Source: Lichina pygmaea
Taxonomy: Eukaryota > Ascomycota > Lichinomycetes > Lichinales > Lichinaceae
NCBI GenBank assembly: GCA_963422465.1
Contig: OY730170.1
Coordinates: 4,750,379 to 4,814,378 of the forward strand
Direction of reading: 5' to 3'
Length of the DNA stretch: 64,000 nt
Shown here: positions 11,508-23,300 of the stretch, one piece after another
How positions within the stretch are numbered: the first letter of the stretch is position 1
Layout of the letters: every line of letters starts with the position of its first letter
Program-made: the position numbers and the translations under genes
The notes under the pieces: generated by a model
Told to the model about the DNA's origin: nothing
The model's database searches: none
What the model saw: only the letters and a program-made list of their open reading frames with translations

Positions 11508-13051
11508 CTGCTCTGTTCATGGACCAGGACGCCCGGGCCCGGCACGCCGATGTCGTGCGTGCCAGGTCCTAGCGGGTCAGGCTTCGGCCCGGCAGGCCGG
11601 CCTTCCGAATGACTGCGGGGTCGGACGTGCAAAGGCGAGGGCGAGAGGGAGAGACGCGAGGGGGAGCGAGGAGACTGGCCGCCGCGATCGCCCGAGACGC
11701 TCGGCGCCGTGCTCGTCACGATCCACAGCTCCACGTCCACGTTCTTCGCGTCGCGCTCCCGTTGCTGCTCTTGCTCCTGCAGGTTGGGGAGGTAAACGTC
11801 CTCGACCTCCCTCCGCGAGGTCGGGTCGACGCCGGCCTGACCCGTCGCCGTGTCCGGTGCCCACGAACCATCGTCGGCGCGCGTGGTGCCGAGCGCGTCG
11901 GACGTCGTCGTCGGCTCGTCGTGCGTGGCGTAGCCGTAGCCGTAGCCGCAGCGGTCCACCAGCGGCGATAGGTGGCGTGGCGAGAGCGGCTCCGGTCGAC
12001 CTCGCTTGCCTAGTCCTGGGTTCGAGCGGATCCTCTGCAACGGCACGGGGCTGGGGCTCTGCTGGGCGTGGATCCGGATCACCGGCCTGCCATGATCCCC
12101 CGTCGAGCGGATGCGACGGAGAGGGCTCGAGTCGCCGTCGACGGATGCGCCACCGCTTCTGCTTTCCGGCGTTCGCGTCTGCGTCGACTGGCCCAGGACG
12201 TCGAGCGAGGCCGGCTTGAAGTCGGGGGGCGCGGTCGCGGTGTTTGCGCCGCCGCCATCGCGATCTGGCCTCGCTCGCCTGCCGTCACGGGCGCGATTCC
12301 TGGTCGGCGGGCTCGGCGAGCTCGTGTTGACGGGGCTCAGTGGGTATGATGTCGAGGAGCCGCCTAGTTGATGAGTCGTGGACGGGGAGATCTCAGAGGG
12401 GGGCCGAGGCGCGCCCACCTCGTCCGGTGCGACGGTGGCGTTGGCGGCGACGCACTCGGTCGTCGTCGTCGTCGTCACCGTCGCAGCGGCCTGTATGCCT
12501 TCGTTGCCGTCGTTGCCGTCGTTGTCGTCGTCGCTCAGATGTGTCAGCAGGCCGAACAGCGCGTTACAATCGTCGTCCTCAAAACCTGGCGTCGTATGCG
12601 CGCTCATGTCGGCCAGGCCGCCGTCCGGGTTGGCGTCGTACTGCGGACTCGCATCGGTGTTGACAGACGACGGGAAAGGGCCGGCGCCGCTGGAGACCGA
12701 GATACTGCATTCGTTCGACAGCCTGGACGAGCCAGCCTGGACGTACCCATATAGCGGGGGCGCCGAGGCGGGGGCAGTCGGTGGCTGCACGCCGGATGAT
12801 GCGGTTGGCTGCGAGGACAAGGCGATGGACCCGTGCCCAGACGCGGCCGGGGATACTTGTCCGGTGGAGCTGGCAGGACCGGTCGTACATTGGAGGGCTG
12901 AGTACGGCGACGCGGACAGTCGATGCGATCGAAATTGTTCGGCGTCGGGCGACATGGGTTCTGCGTCGCCCAGCTGCGTCTCTTCCAGCCCGGTCGCCAC
13001 GGCAGGATAGCGCAGGGCTGACGGCGATAGGCCTGAGCCCAGCGTAGACAT
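8624..13051 (-). CDS. Large C2H2 zinc-finger protein
   Basis: Single uninterrupted frame of 1475 codons starting at a true ATG (13051). The first two thirds are low-complexity and disordered: Ser/Pro-rich, an Asp run (about residues 508-520), Ala runs (near 815-830) and Asp/Glu patches. Around residues 995-1080 lies a cluster of C2H2 fingers, including FECPLCFKVKKFQK, FTCTFPHCPEPRSFKRKADW and WWTCNQPDCTHTCYRRDNFV, then a further finger CKFCGNICSSWKKLTVHLAR near 1140. This arrangement is typical of a widespread uncharacterised group of filamentous ascomycete zinc-finger proteins, and a nuclear DNA-binding role is inferred. Downstream are Pro/Gln-rich sequence and a glycine run coded by (GCC)n on the plus strand at about 9067-9106. 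No intron is needed. The long open frame opposite (9308-11572) is a GC-driven shadow. Confidence 0.9.
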
Positions 13052-14942
13052 GGTCGAGGCAGCAGCGAGATCAATCTCGAGTTCTCGATCTGTTCCAAAC
13101 GTATTCCCTTGCGCGGTTGTTGCTGATGATGCAGCAGGGTTTGCCCATCAGCCGCGCCCGCTCGACCATGCGCACCGGCGCGACGAGAAGGAACTCCACT
13201 TCTCCAGCGCACCGAGCATGAGCGTCCGGCGCGGCTTCGAAGGTGAGGTAAGTATGGAATCGACAGCCGCTGTATCCTGTAGCGCGGCGTGCCTGGTCAC
13301 CATGCCCGCACGGGCAGCAAAGCAGGGAGCTAGCGCACTCTTACGGCAGGCGACGCAACGCGATGCCAGCTCCTTCTCGACCGGCAATCTCTTGCGCCCG
13401 ACTCCGTATGGTCCCAATAGAACGGCCTCGAGTCGCTCGATAACAGCAGTTGCGATGGCGACCGGCTCCTGCAGAGCTGCTGATGGGTGAGGTGACGGCG
13501 ACCAAGCGTAGCAGTTGAGACGACCGTCCGAGCGCCGGTGCGAATGTGCGGGCAGGCCCGGTGCTGTTGTCTTGCAACGTAGCTCTGGACTTATTGAAGC
13601 GATTCTGGTGCCGATGGCGACGATGAAAAGCCTGAAGATGAACGTCGTGATGGGTGGAGCGTTGAAGCCTGTGAAGCCTCATGCAGGCCGCACGGTACCG
13701 TCCAGCCCTTGCGCCGTGGTTCAGCCTTACCGTACGTGCTGGAAGCCAGATCAGACCAGGGTTTGCCTGCCGGCTTACTTGTACAGCACATGCGTACCTT
13801 AGAGACCGTCGCCCATGATCGAAAGAGGGAAAGTACTTCCGAACCTGACGCCTGGTGTTGGGTTCAGCCGGTGCGCCTCGTCAGTCTCGGCTTCTCGATT
13901 GCGACAACGCCGCCAAGCTGGCCTTGTCGTCTATCGGAGCGTGTAACGTAAGGTGCAGTGCGGAAATACTCCTACTGTATGAGTACCAGGTGTGCGGAGT
14001 GGCTCGAAAGCGCTCATGGGGCTTGGCTGCCGCAACGGTCCTTCTTCGAATTAGCAAAGGTTCGTACTACAGGAGGAAGACGAAGAAGAAGTAAGCACAA
14101 AACTTGGGCTTGTCAATGGACACATCACCGGCAATTGATGTGTGATATCGTTGTGTCATGATGCAGGATGCTGCTCCGATTGGTGGGCCGCCTTACGGGT
14201 TGGTTTCGAAGTCGCCGACAAAAAAGCCGCCTTTGGCGGCACCGAACTGGTATGTGTAAGTCCGTATGTGTGTAAGACATTCTGCGACACTAGGCCAGTT
14301 CATCAAGCACCAGAACAACGTGGAGATGGCAGGATTCCAGGGGCAGCCAATGCTAAGTGATCGGTTGACTTGACACTGTTGCTAGGCTGGCTGACCAAGC
14401 CCAGACAGGCCTGTACGATACGTAGTGGACATGCTGACGGTGGGACAGGGTGATTAGTCAAGCAAACTGCATTATCAAACACCTGAGCATAGCTGTGCCA
14501 TGAGGAGGGGGGGGGGGGGGGGGGTAACACCTCACGGGTATCTACCAGCAGGTGCCTACTCTACGTATTGGATTACTTGTGATATGTTCATTATCAGCGA
14601 GCATCCGATGTATCTTGTCAGTATACAGAGGTAGTTCCCTCCTGTTTGGTCTTGTATTACGTATGTACGTAGCTGTCACGTACATACCTCGTACCTATTT
14701 ATGCAGATTCCCCCGAACACCACAGGCCTGCGCCACATGCGCCACGCCAAGAAGATTCGAGCCGTGTGTACTTCCGTACTTTGAATCTAGCTGCCATGAC
14801 ACGCTGGGTTGTGGTTGGCAGGGCTGTGGCTGGCAGGGCTGTGGTCAGCGGTCAGCGCGGGGGGTGGTTGGCGGGGGCAGTCGGCAGTCGGTGGGATAGC
14901 CAGCGGAGTCGGGGTGGGAGGGGGACGATATTTGTAGCTATG
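13052..14942. other. Intergenic; promoter side of zinc-finger gene, poly-G tract
   Basis: Short frames only, none convincing. It contains an 18-base G run at 14507-14524 and GTAC-rich DNA near 14650-14690. TGGCAGGGCTGTGGC-type direct repeats lie at about 14805-14850, just before the LTR element. Confidence 0.5.
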
Positions 14943-15231
14943 TGTCAGCTGGAGGAGTGAGAAGACCAGTCCTTGCTCGCTGCTAGAGCCAAGTTCACGT
15001 GAGAGAAGAGAATTCTCACTGTATATTGGTGTCAACCAGGGACTCAACAGGGAGTCAATAGCCTGAGGATTTGCAGGGGTTCAGAGATCAGCCTCCCCCT
15101 GAGTGACAGCTAAATTGTTTGTCTGCACATGACAGTGTGCAGAGTTTTCTCCTTCTTGGTTGTCACTCCTAGATTCTTAGAAGAGAGAGATCAATGAAGA
15201 CACTCATTCCCCGGCTGGCTGCCGGTTCACA
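14943..15231 (+). repeat. 5' LTR of the copia element
   Basis: Direct repeat of 17427-17716, starting TGTCAGC and ending GGTTCACA, with CTATG just outside. Compared with the 3' copy it is the more T/A-rich partner at almost every difference. Confidence 0.92.
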
Positions 15232-15242
15232 GTTATGAGCCC
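15232..15242 (+). other. Primer-binding site (half tRNA-iMet type)
   Basis: GTTATGAGCCC abuts the 5' LTR. The same word occurs after the putative LTR of the second copia element (from 62852), which supports the reading. Use of the internal initiator-tRNA fragment is established for Ty5 and Drosophila copia. Confidence 0.75.
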
Positions 15243-17039
15243 GGAGCTGTTTCCTACCTGCTGCTAAGACACCTGTACCGTAACCAGCTTTAAGTTACAT
15301 TTTCGTACGGCATAGGATCTCCGACTGATCTGAGAGATGTCTCAAAGCTTTTCGACCACAACAGCAACCAAAGTCACCACTGTTCTGACAGGAACTGCAG
15401 ACTGGGACTCTTGGTACACCATCATCAAGGGAGTTGCTGAAGGAAAGTTGATCTGGGAGTACATTAACCCAGAGACACCTCAGGAGCTTTGTCCAACACT
15501 CATCCAGCCTGTAAAGCCAGTGCTCGCAGATGTCAATGCTGATGCACAGGCTTATACTGATCTGAATACAACAGAGCGTGATGCGTACAAGTTTCTGACA
15601 CAGGAGTACAAGTCAGAGAACGATGAGTACAAAGTTCTGAACACAGCCATCGCTGGATACAAGGCGGACATCCTTAGGTCACTGTCACCATCAATTCTCT
15701 TGTACATTCAAAACTGCAAGGGTACGTACGACACGCTTGTCAAGCTATGTACACAGTTTGCACCTACAGACAGGACATGGGAGCAGATGGTGCTTGCGCA
15801 GTATCAGAAAATCAAGAAGGTGCCAAGGACAAAGAATCTTGAGTTGTGGCTGCACAGCTGGGAGAAGACGTACCAGGATGTGCTGGATATTGGTTTGCCT
15901 GATGTTCAGGGCAACCGACCAGTCAAAGATTTTGTACGAAGTCTGCAAGACACAGATCCCAGCTTCCACACATACTGGACACACCATCTTTGTTGTGTCA
16001 AGGAGTACCCCTCACTGAAAGAGGTGATCTACAAGTTTTGTACACATCTGCAAGAAGACCCTACGTCGCAGACTGTGGGGCATGGAGCTTTTTCAGCATC
16101 ATTTCAGGATCAGGCAGCCAGCCCACCTGGCGTGCTGTCTGAAAAGCAATGTGAGAAGCTGGACGTCCCACCGACTGATCGTACGAATAGCTCCACAAAG
16201 CGTGGGAACCAGGACTGCAGGACAGAGTGCTTGTGTGGCAAGATGCACTGTTTTGCAGATTGCCCTTACCTTGTGGAGTCGAAAAGGGGTTGCAACTGGA
16301 TTGCAGATGAGGAAATCAGTCGTATGATCTGTGAGAAGATGGAACGGAGCAAGGGGCTGACACAGGCTGTTGAGAGAGCCTGTAACAGAGGGCGGAGTGC
16401 GCAATCTTCTCGGGAGCCAAGCAGAGAGCACACCGATCAGGCAGAAGAGCCAGCAGGCATTCCTGCATCGTTCACGGCAGACATTGTTGGTGGGGCAGCG
16501 TACTCAACAGACTTGACGGGCCGTACAGATTACGTGCTCCGTGATAGCTTCATTTTGGATTGTGGAGCAACTACGCATGTCTGCAACAATCGCCAACGTT
16601 TTCACACCTTCACACCGGCATCTGACAGCAACCTCTACACCGGAGATCGGACCATTGCTATCTTGGGATTCGGAACTGTTGACATCACGGTCCAGCTCCC
16701 CCAAGGTCGAACAAAGACTGCTTCTCTTTCAGATGTCGCATACGTCCCATCATTCCAGACAAGCACAGTGTCATACAGATGTTTCGAGGATGTCGGAGGC
16801 CATTGGGACACGCAGAGTCATCTGCAGATGCTGATGTACAAAACAACCCTGTACGCCATCACGGAGATGCGCTACGGGCAGTATGTGATTGAGTACAACC
16901 CATTGAAAGAGGCATCAACACAAGCCTTGCCACCGCAGGCCTCGGTGACAGACTCGGCGACGGACTCGGCGACGAATTCTGACCTGACGCACACAACGTC
17001 AACACACACAGACTTGAAGGACTGCACGCCTGACTGCGT

Positions 17040-17400
17040 GTCCGACAGCGCGCCCACCGACAGCGCGCCCACCAGCTGCGCGCCCACCGGCTGCGCGCCC
17101 ACCGACTGCACGCCTGACTGCGTGCTCACCGGCAGCGCGCCCACCGGCAGCGCGCTCACAGACTGCGCGCCCACCAGCTGCGCGCCCACCGGCTGCGCGC
17201 CCACCGGCTGCGCGCCCACCGGCTGCGCACCACCGGCTCCGCGCCCACCGGCTGCGTGCTCACCAACAGCACGCCCACCGACTGCGCGCCCACCGGCTGC
17301 GCGCCCACCGGCTGCGCGCCCACCAGCTGCGCGCCCAACAGCGTGCCCACCGACTGCGCGCCCGACTGCGCGCCCACCTGACAGCACACCCGACTGCTGC
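17040..17400 (+). repeat. 15-bp minisatellite inside the LTR element
   Basis: Tandem variants of GCGCCCACCGGCTGC fill the end of the internal region. In the Gag-like frame they read as a Cys-Ala-Pro-Thr-Gly/Ser/Asp pentapeptide repeat, then shift to a Pro/Ala-rich repeat. The array ends next to the purine tract before the 3' LTR. Confidence 0.85.
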
Positions 17401-17426
17401 GCAGCTCGCTCGAACTGGGGGGGGTG

Positions 17427-17716
17427 TGTCAGCCGGAGGAGTGAGAAGACCAGTCCTCGCTCGCTGCTAGAGCCAAGTTCACGTGAGAGAAGAGAACTCT
17501 CACTGTATATTGGTGTCAACCAGGGACTCGACAGGGAGTCGATAGCCCGAGGATTTGCAGGGGTTCAGAGATCAGCCTCCCCCTGAGTGACGGCTAAATT
17601 GTTTGTCTGCACGTGACGGTGTGCAGAGTTTTCTCCTTGGTCGTCGCTCCTAGATTCTTAGTTAGAGAGAGATCAAGAATGAAGACACTCATTCCCCGGC
17701 CGGCCGCCGGTTCACA
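17427..17716 (+). repeat. 3' LTR of the copia element
   Basis: Partner of 14943-15231, ending GGTTCACA followed by the CTATG target duplication. Confidence 0.92.
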
Positions 17717-17721
17717 CTATG

Positions 17722-18381
17722 GTTGTGGTCAGTGCGACTGGTTGAGGCTGAGTCAGCTCAAACCTTCATGGCGTGGCGCAGCTGACGCAGGGCTATGGCG
17801 TATCCCAGGGAGGGGGGGATACGTGGGGAAGAATTTGCATAACTGGGGTAGACTTGAGGAATTGGCCGTTGTCTCTTCACGAGCTTAGCTCTTGTACAGA
17901 GTACTCCTTACAGTGGCACGACACAAGTCTGTGTACGGCCCCATACAGAATCAACTTTGTAGTAATGCGACTTCAGTATCGCGAAGGAATGTTGATACTG
18001 TCTCATTAGTTGTGACCACTGCGACCAACAGCATGTAGGGGCGTACACAGACATGTGTCGTGATACTGTACGTATGTACTCCGTACTCCGTACGTAACGT
18101 ACTCAGTCTTGTAAGGAGGTAACTCTATACGGAGATGGTCAAGCAAAGACTAGAGGCTATTAGTGGTCTAGGCCCTCAGGTCTTACGTACGTAGTCTACT
18201 TGGTGTCACCTTCACGTCACCTAACCTTCGAGCTTCGATTTTATGGGTCCTACTGTAGCCACACTGTTGCCCGTAGCGAGCGAAGTGGTAGCCATGTCGT
18301 CATCTCCCGAGCATCTAGAGATGATCTGGACCAACCTCCGTAGTAGCGTGTACCCAAGCGCTCTCTAATCAATCCAAGAGC
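17722..18381. other. Intergenic, upstream of the dioxygenase gene
   Basis: No gene seen. GTAC-rich stretch at about 18060-18110 (ACTCCGTACTCCGTACG type). The last 150 bp would hold the promoter of the next gene; no clear TATA box was found. Confidence 0.5.
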
Positions 18382-19038
18382 ATGCTGCCACCACCGCTCA
18401 ACATTGCGAGATGGTTAGATTCCATCCTTGGGCCTATCATATCCTCGCTCACCGAGCCTCCCCTCTGTCCCCCTCCCTCTCCCACCCTTCTTCCCCCAGC
18501 ACTCCACCGCCTTCCAGGTCACAAGCTAACATCCCCATCTTTCGGAGCGAGGATGGGCTCTCAAGGCTCGAAGAGAATGCAGACCTGCTGAAACCTCCGA
18601 TCAACAACTACTGCGTGTACAATGAAGACTTTACTGTCATGATCGTGGGCGGGCCCAACGAGCGCACGGACTACCATATCAACGAGACGCCCGAGTGGTT
18701 TTACCAGTACAAGGGGGACATGCTGCTGAAGGTCGTCGTCCCCAAGGAAGACGACCGGCAGGAGCGCCGTGGAACGGAGAAGGAAAAGGAGGAGGAGGAG
18801 GAGGAGGAGGAAGATGGAGAATTTCGAGACGTGCACGTCCGCGAGGGCGATATGTTTCTCTTACCACGTACGAGCTTCTCTCTTGATCTTGAAATTTGAA
18901 GTCCTTTTGTTTTCAAAACAAGAAGACTAGAATCTGCCATCCATCTGATCGAATTGATGGATTGACTCGTTTTGATCTCTGCATCTTTGCATTTGCTAGA
19001 AGATGAAAAAAGGAACAACAACAGAATCCCCCCCCCCA

Positions 19039-19096
<58 letters not shown>

Positions 19097-19414
19097 ACAT
19101 CTTCCCAGAACACACCAACGCTGACCACCACCACCACCGCCACAGCAAACACACCGCACAACCCCGTGCGTTTCGCAGACACGGTAGGCATCGTGCTCGA
19201 GCAGCGGCGCCCGGCGAACGCGCTCGACCGGCTGCGATGGTACTGTCGTGGCTGTCGCAGGGTCGTGCACGAGAAATCCTTCCACTGCGTCGACCTCGGC
19301 ACGCAGATCAAAGACGCCGTCAAGGCCTTTCGCGACGACGTCGACGCCAGGACATGTCGACGCTGCGGCGTCGTGGCCGACGTCGTTGCGCCGAAGAGCG
19401 GCGGGCAGGCTTGA
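18382..19414 (+). CDS. BNA1: 3-hydroxyanthranilate 3,4-dioxygenase
   Basis: Cytosolic non-haem iron enzyme of NAD synthesis from tryptophan; opens the ring of 3-hydroxyanthranilate. Three exons: 18382-18413, 18566-18867, 19146-19414 (200 residues). The 152-bp first intron splits the Trp codon of [11 protein letters not shown], and the second (278 bp) contains a CA microsatellite. The protein starts [11 protein letters not shown] and contains [19 protein letters not shown]. Metal ligands by family alignment are His48 and Glu54 ([11 protein letters not shown]) and His116 (NTPHNPVRF). The C-terminal rubredoxin-like zinc site has both CxxC pairs ([15 protein letters not shown]). Odd: an acidic/basic low-complexity insertion of about 25 residues (after KVVVPKEDD, with a run of nine Glu) sits in the cupin core before DGEFRDV, where relatives have only a few residues. 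Confidence 0.95.
19041..19094 (+). repeat. (CA)27 microsatellite inside BNA1 intron 2
   Basis: Perfect alternating AC run of 54 bases lying between the donor at 18868 and the acceptor at 19145, preceded by a short C run. Confidence 0.95.
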
Positions 19415-19589
19415 TCGGGGGTAACGGAAGTACCTTGTGGTTGGCGGGCGGGCAGTCTCGCGGGGTGATCCTCAGCCGGGAGACGTGACCGGTCGGAAAT
19501 CCAGAAAGACTTCCCATCAGAGAACATACATGTACAAGCTACGTTGGGACAGACCACCTGCATCTACATTGGATGGGCTCATCATTGCT

Positions 19590-20270
19590 CGAAGAACGAA
19601 AGTCGAAAGCCAGAGTCCACGCTCTCGAGCCAGTTAAGACTTTTCACGGCGGAGTTTCGCGCTCGAGCCAAACGAGAGGCGACGTCAGAAAGTCTGCTCA
19701 GGCGGTACGGTAGATGGTCGAATCAAGACCCCATGCTCGAATGGAGAAGAAGAAGTCACTTGTCAGAATCCCATGCCCTCGATCAGTCGAGAGTTTCGAG
19801 CCGAGAGATCCATGCCCGAGCGGTGAAAAGGTCGAAGGTCGGAATTCATGCTCGACCCAAGCAAGAAGATGAAAAAGTCGGAAAGATACGCTTGAGCAGC
19901 CTGATCGAGTCTGGAGGCACAGCAGAAGAGGATGAGTGTCGTTGTTGTTGTTGTTGTTGTTGTTGTTGAAGAGAACTAGCTAGGGTTTCGGCGACTGTCC
20001 CAAATACATGGGGGGAAGAGCAAACATGACAGTGCTTAGAGCAAACATGATGACGTCCAACATCCAACACAGCCAAGGTGACGTGAGAGAGAGATGGATC
20101 GGAATCCAATGTTCGAGCGGTCGAAAGTTTCAAGTTCAAGATCGGTGTTCGAGACGTGAAAAGGTGAAAAGCAGAGTCCGTGGTCGAGCAGCTCAAGCCG
20201 GTAGAAGATCCACGGTCAGAAATCCCCATGCCCAAGCAGTAAAAAAAGGCCCAAGTCGAGAACGGAAAGA
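19590..20270 (+). repeat. Degenerate tandem repeat between convergent genes
   Basis: About seven to nine diverged copies of a 35-60 bp phrase are seen, roughly AAAAGGTCGAAGGTCAGA followed by ATCCATGCTCGAGC. Good examples are near 19590, 19765, 19825, 20100 and 20200. Spacing is irregular, so this is an old minisatellite or a cluster of related sites. A (GTT)n run lies at 19939-19968. It occupies the shared 3' region of the dioxygenase and coiled-coil genes. Confidence 0.5.
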
Positions 20271-20325
20271 CGAATATAGTACATGACATTGAGAATGGAA
20301 TAAAGGTTCTCGACGCGGCTGGTCC

Positions 20326-23300
20326 TCAAGGCTTGTTCTGCCCGCCGACGGAACTCGAGTCCGACTCGTCGTCGTCATCATCACTATCATCACTATCATC
20401 ACTATCAAGGTCGTCGTCGTCGTCCAACGCCGAGTTCGAGCCCGCACGATGCCCCGCCGTCGCTTTTCCCAACTTGCAGTCGTCGTCGCTGCTGTCGCCT
20501 TCTCCTTCTTCCCCACCTTCTTCTTTGGCGCCGCCGCCGTCTGCGGCCAACGGCTTCGAGTGATCCTCAGGGTTGATCTCCCCGAGCACCTCTGCAGGCG
20601 GCGTCGACGACCGTTCCTGTTCCTTTCGTTCGCTCACGGCTTCGAGCTCCTGTCGTCGCGCTCGAACGGGTGCGCAATCCGAGAGCAAGGCCACGCCTCG
20701 TGTGTACAGGCAACCACTGGCGACCTTGTCGCCACCGTTGTCGGGCGGTCCCTGCATGGCGTCCCGCGCGATCTCCGGTAGCAAGCCCAAGACGATGCGC
20801 TGCGGACCGTCGTCGGGACCGACCTCTCCGAGCTCGGCGTAGTCGTGACGTGCCCAGCTGTGTGTGCTGGGGTCCGTCGGCCCCGGCGTCGCCATCTTTG
20901 CCGTGATGAGCTCTCTCTCGAGCCTGGCGTACCTCCACGTCTCGCCTGCTAGCTTGACGATGCGACGCACCGCCGCATTGGCGAGCTCGAGCTGGTCCGG
21001 GTCGACGAGCGGCCCGATGCGGCGCATCGTCTCGTCGACGATCAAGGCCGCGACCGCGTTGGTCGTCTTCTTCGCCGCCGGTGATGTGTACGCCGCGTAC
21101 AGCGTGTGCTGCCGCCACACGGTCTCCTTCCGGCGCGACCTGTTCCGGAGCTCCTCCGACATCGTCTTGAAGAGATCGTCCGCCTTTTCGTGGCGTCGGC
21201 CGAGCGAGAAGAGAAAGGGGTCAAAGACGCGACGGCACAGGGTGCTCGAGACGACGTGCTGAATGTACGCTGATCGCAGGCACCGCGAGCATTCCGTGTC
21301 GCCCAGAAACGGAGGAAGGTCGGGAGAGACCTTGGCGAGAACCTCGTCGGGAAAGCTGGACGGTGCCTTTTTGAAAAAGTCTTTTGAAAAGTCTACGATC
21401 TGCTTCGAGAGCAGCTTGAACGCGTCGATGCTGGACGGCGACCCGGGCCGTTTCCGTCAGCGTGAAAAGCTCCCCCGCGACAACGCCAACGCCAACGCCA
21501 ACGCCAACGCGCCTGCCTGTCGTCGACGTTCAAAGCCACATCGGGCCGGAACTCACTAGAACGAATCCCCCTTGCTCTTGATGTCTATGACCTCGCCGAA
21601 CGTCTCCACCATCTTTTGGAGCTTGGCCTTCTCCTTCTCGAGATGCCTGACCGTCTCTCGCGTCTTCGCGATGCTGTCCTCGAGCCTGGACCGCTCCTTG
21701 TCGTGATCGCGCTGCAACTGATCTTTCGCTGCCACGGCGGCGCCACTCTCGGCGGCCGCGACCTCGAGCTGCCTTCGGAGCTCGCCCATCTCCAGCTGCG
21801 ACGCGTCCTTGTCGTGCTGTGCGCTCTCCTTCTCTGCCGCGTGCCCGTCGGCCAGGGACTTGCACCTGCCCTCCCACTCGGCCGTGACGCCGTCGCGTTC
21901 GCCTTCCCACCTCTTCACGAGCTCTTCCTGCTCCTTCTCCCAGGCCTCCCGTGCCCTCGCGAGCTTGTCCCGTTCGTTCCGCAGCTCCTCCTGGATGGCC
22001 GTCTTCTCCTCCTGCAGTTCCCGACGTTCCTTTGCGAACTGTCCCTCGAACTCCTTCTGCGTCGTCGACGTCGCCGACTCGAGCGCCTCCTTCTCCTTTT
22101 CCATCTCCGCGCGCAGAGCGTCCTTCTCCTTCCGTGCCGTCTCGGTCAGCTCGGCGCGGAGGGCCTCGATCTCGTCCTCCTTCGCCTTGACGCTGCCTTC
22201 GAGCTCGTCCTTGATCGCGGCCTTCTCGACCTCGTGTCCGTCGTGAGCGGCCTGCTTCCAGCCATCGAATTCGCTCTGCATGTCTTCTTTCTCCTTTGCG
22301 ACGTCGTCCTTGGCCGCGATCGCCTCCTGTCTCTCCCTCTCGGCCGCGTCCCTTTCGCTCGCGGCATCGATCTTGGCGCTTTGGGCCTCGGCCTTGGCCT
22401 TCTGCGCGTTCTCTCGGGCCCTCTTGGCCTCGTCTTTGTCCTTCTGTGCCGCTTCGGTCACCCGCTTGTTCTCCTCTCTGAGCTTGGCGTTTTGCTGTTC
22501 CACGCCATCCTTTCCGATCTCGGCCTCTATCTTCTGCTTGTGGGTCTCGGTGATCTCGTGGAAGAGCTGAGTTTCCCTGGCCACGAGCTCCTTTTCCCGC
22601 TCGATGAGCCCTCGCTCCTTCTCCTCGAGATTGCCGACCTCAAGCCTCAACTTGCTCGTCTCCTGCGTGTGCTTGGCGGTCATGGACTCCAGCTGTCTCT
22701 GTAGGACCTCGAGCTGCTTCTGCAGCGTCTCGGCCTGTTGCTCCTTCTGCCTGAGCAGGTCGGCCTGCTGGCCCTCGGTCCGGCGACTCGGCTTGTCCCG
22801 TAGCCCCTGCTGTTGTTGACCGCGGCTCTGCTGATAGCGCGCGAGAAGCTGATGCAGGTCCGGCACGGCGGCCGACATGTTTGCCATGCTCGCGATGGTC
22901 GTCTGAATCCGCTGGGCGAGGTCCTGCGGGTCGTCGGCGGATCCGACTGCGCTCGTCGTGTCCGGATCTGGCCCCGCAGGGCGCTCGAACGAAGTAGCCG
23001 AGCGCGGCGATCCGTCCGGCGGTGCGTCGGCCGAGGCGCTGACCCTTGACCCTGCGGAGGCTTGCCGTTCCAGGCTCGGTGTCGACATGTCGCCGGGATC
23101 GGCGGGGAAGCCGGCGGGGTCGTCGTACGGCGCGTAGGCTGGATGTCGGTAGCCTGACCCGTAGGGTGAGCGATGTGGAAGTGTTGGTGTATTCGGGATG
23201 CTGCCGGAAGGCGGATAGGGGTAGTAGTGTTGCGGACCGGGTTGGTGCGGCGGGAAGAAGGGAGGCGGCGATCCGTAAGGCTGAGGCGCTGGATGCGCCG

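Larger units (their letters stand above)
14943..17716 (+). mobile_element. Ty1/copia LTR retroelement, short non-autonomous form (fossil)
   Basis: The element has two LTRs (14943-15231 and 17427-17716, TG...CA ends), a 5-bp target duplication CTATG on both sides (14938-14942, 17717-17721), and a primer-binding site GTTATGAGCCC directly after the 5' LTR. That site matches the anticodon-loop region of initiator tRNA-Met used by Ty5/copia elements. A G-rich purine tract lies before the 3' LTR. The body (from 15337) codes a Gag-like protein with CLCGKMHCFADC as a knuckle-like motif and a copia protease-like segment around LDCGATTHVCNN. No integrase, reverse transcriptase or RNase H was recognised. 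The rest is a Cys/Pro tandem-repeat tail. As a unit it looks whole but is too short to be autonomous. LTR differences are about 5 percent, mostly CpG transitions, suggesting a moderately recent insertion. Confidence 0.9.

Noticed and set aside
9308-11572. 754-codon plus-strand open frame opposite the zinc-finger gene
   Set aside because: It mirrors the GC-rich, low-complexity coding DNA of the minus-strand gene, has no domain, and the opposite strand has clear zinc fingers.
21616-22704. Leu-rich plus-strand frame opposite the coiled coil
   Set aside because: Expected by-product of Glu/Lys codons read on the other strand.
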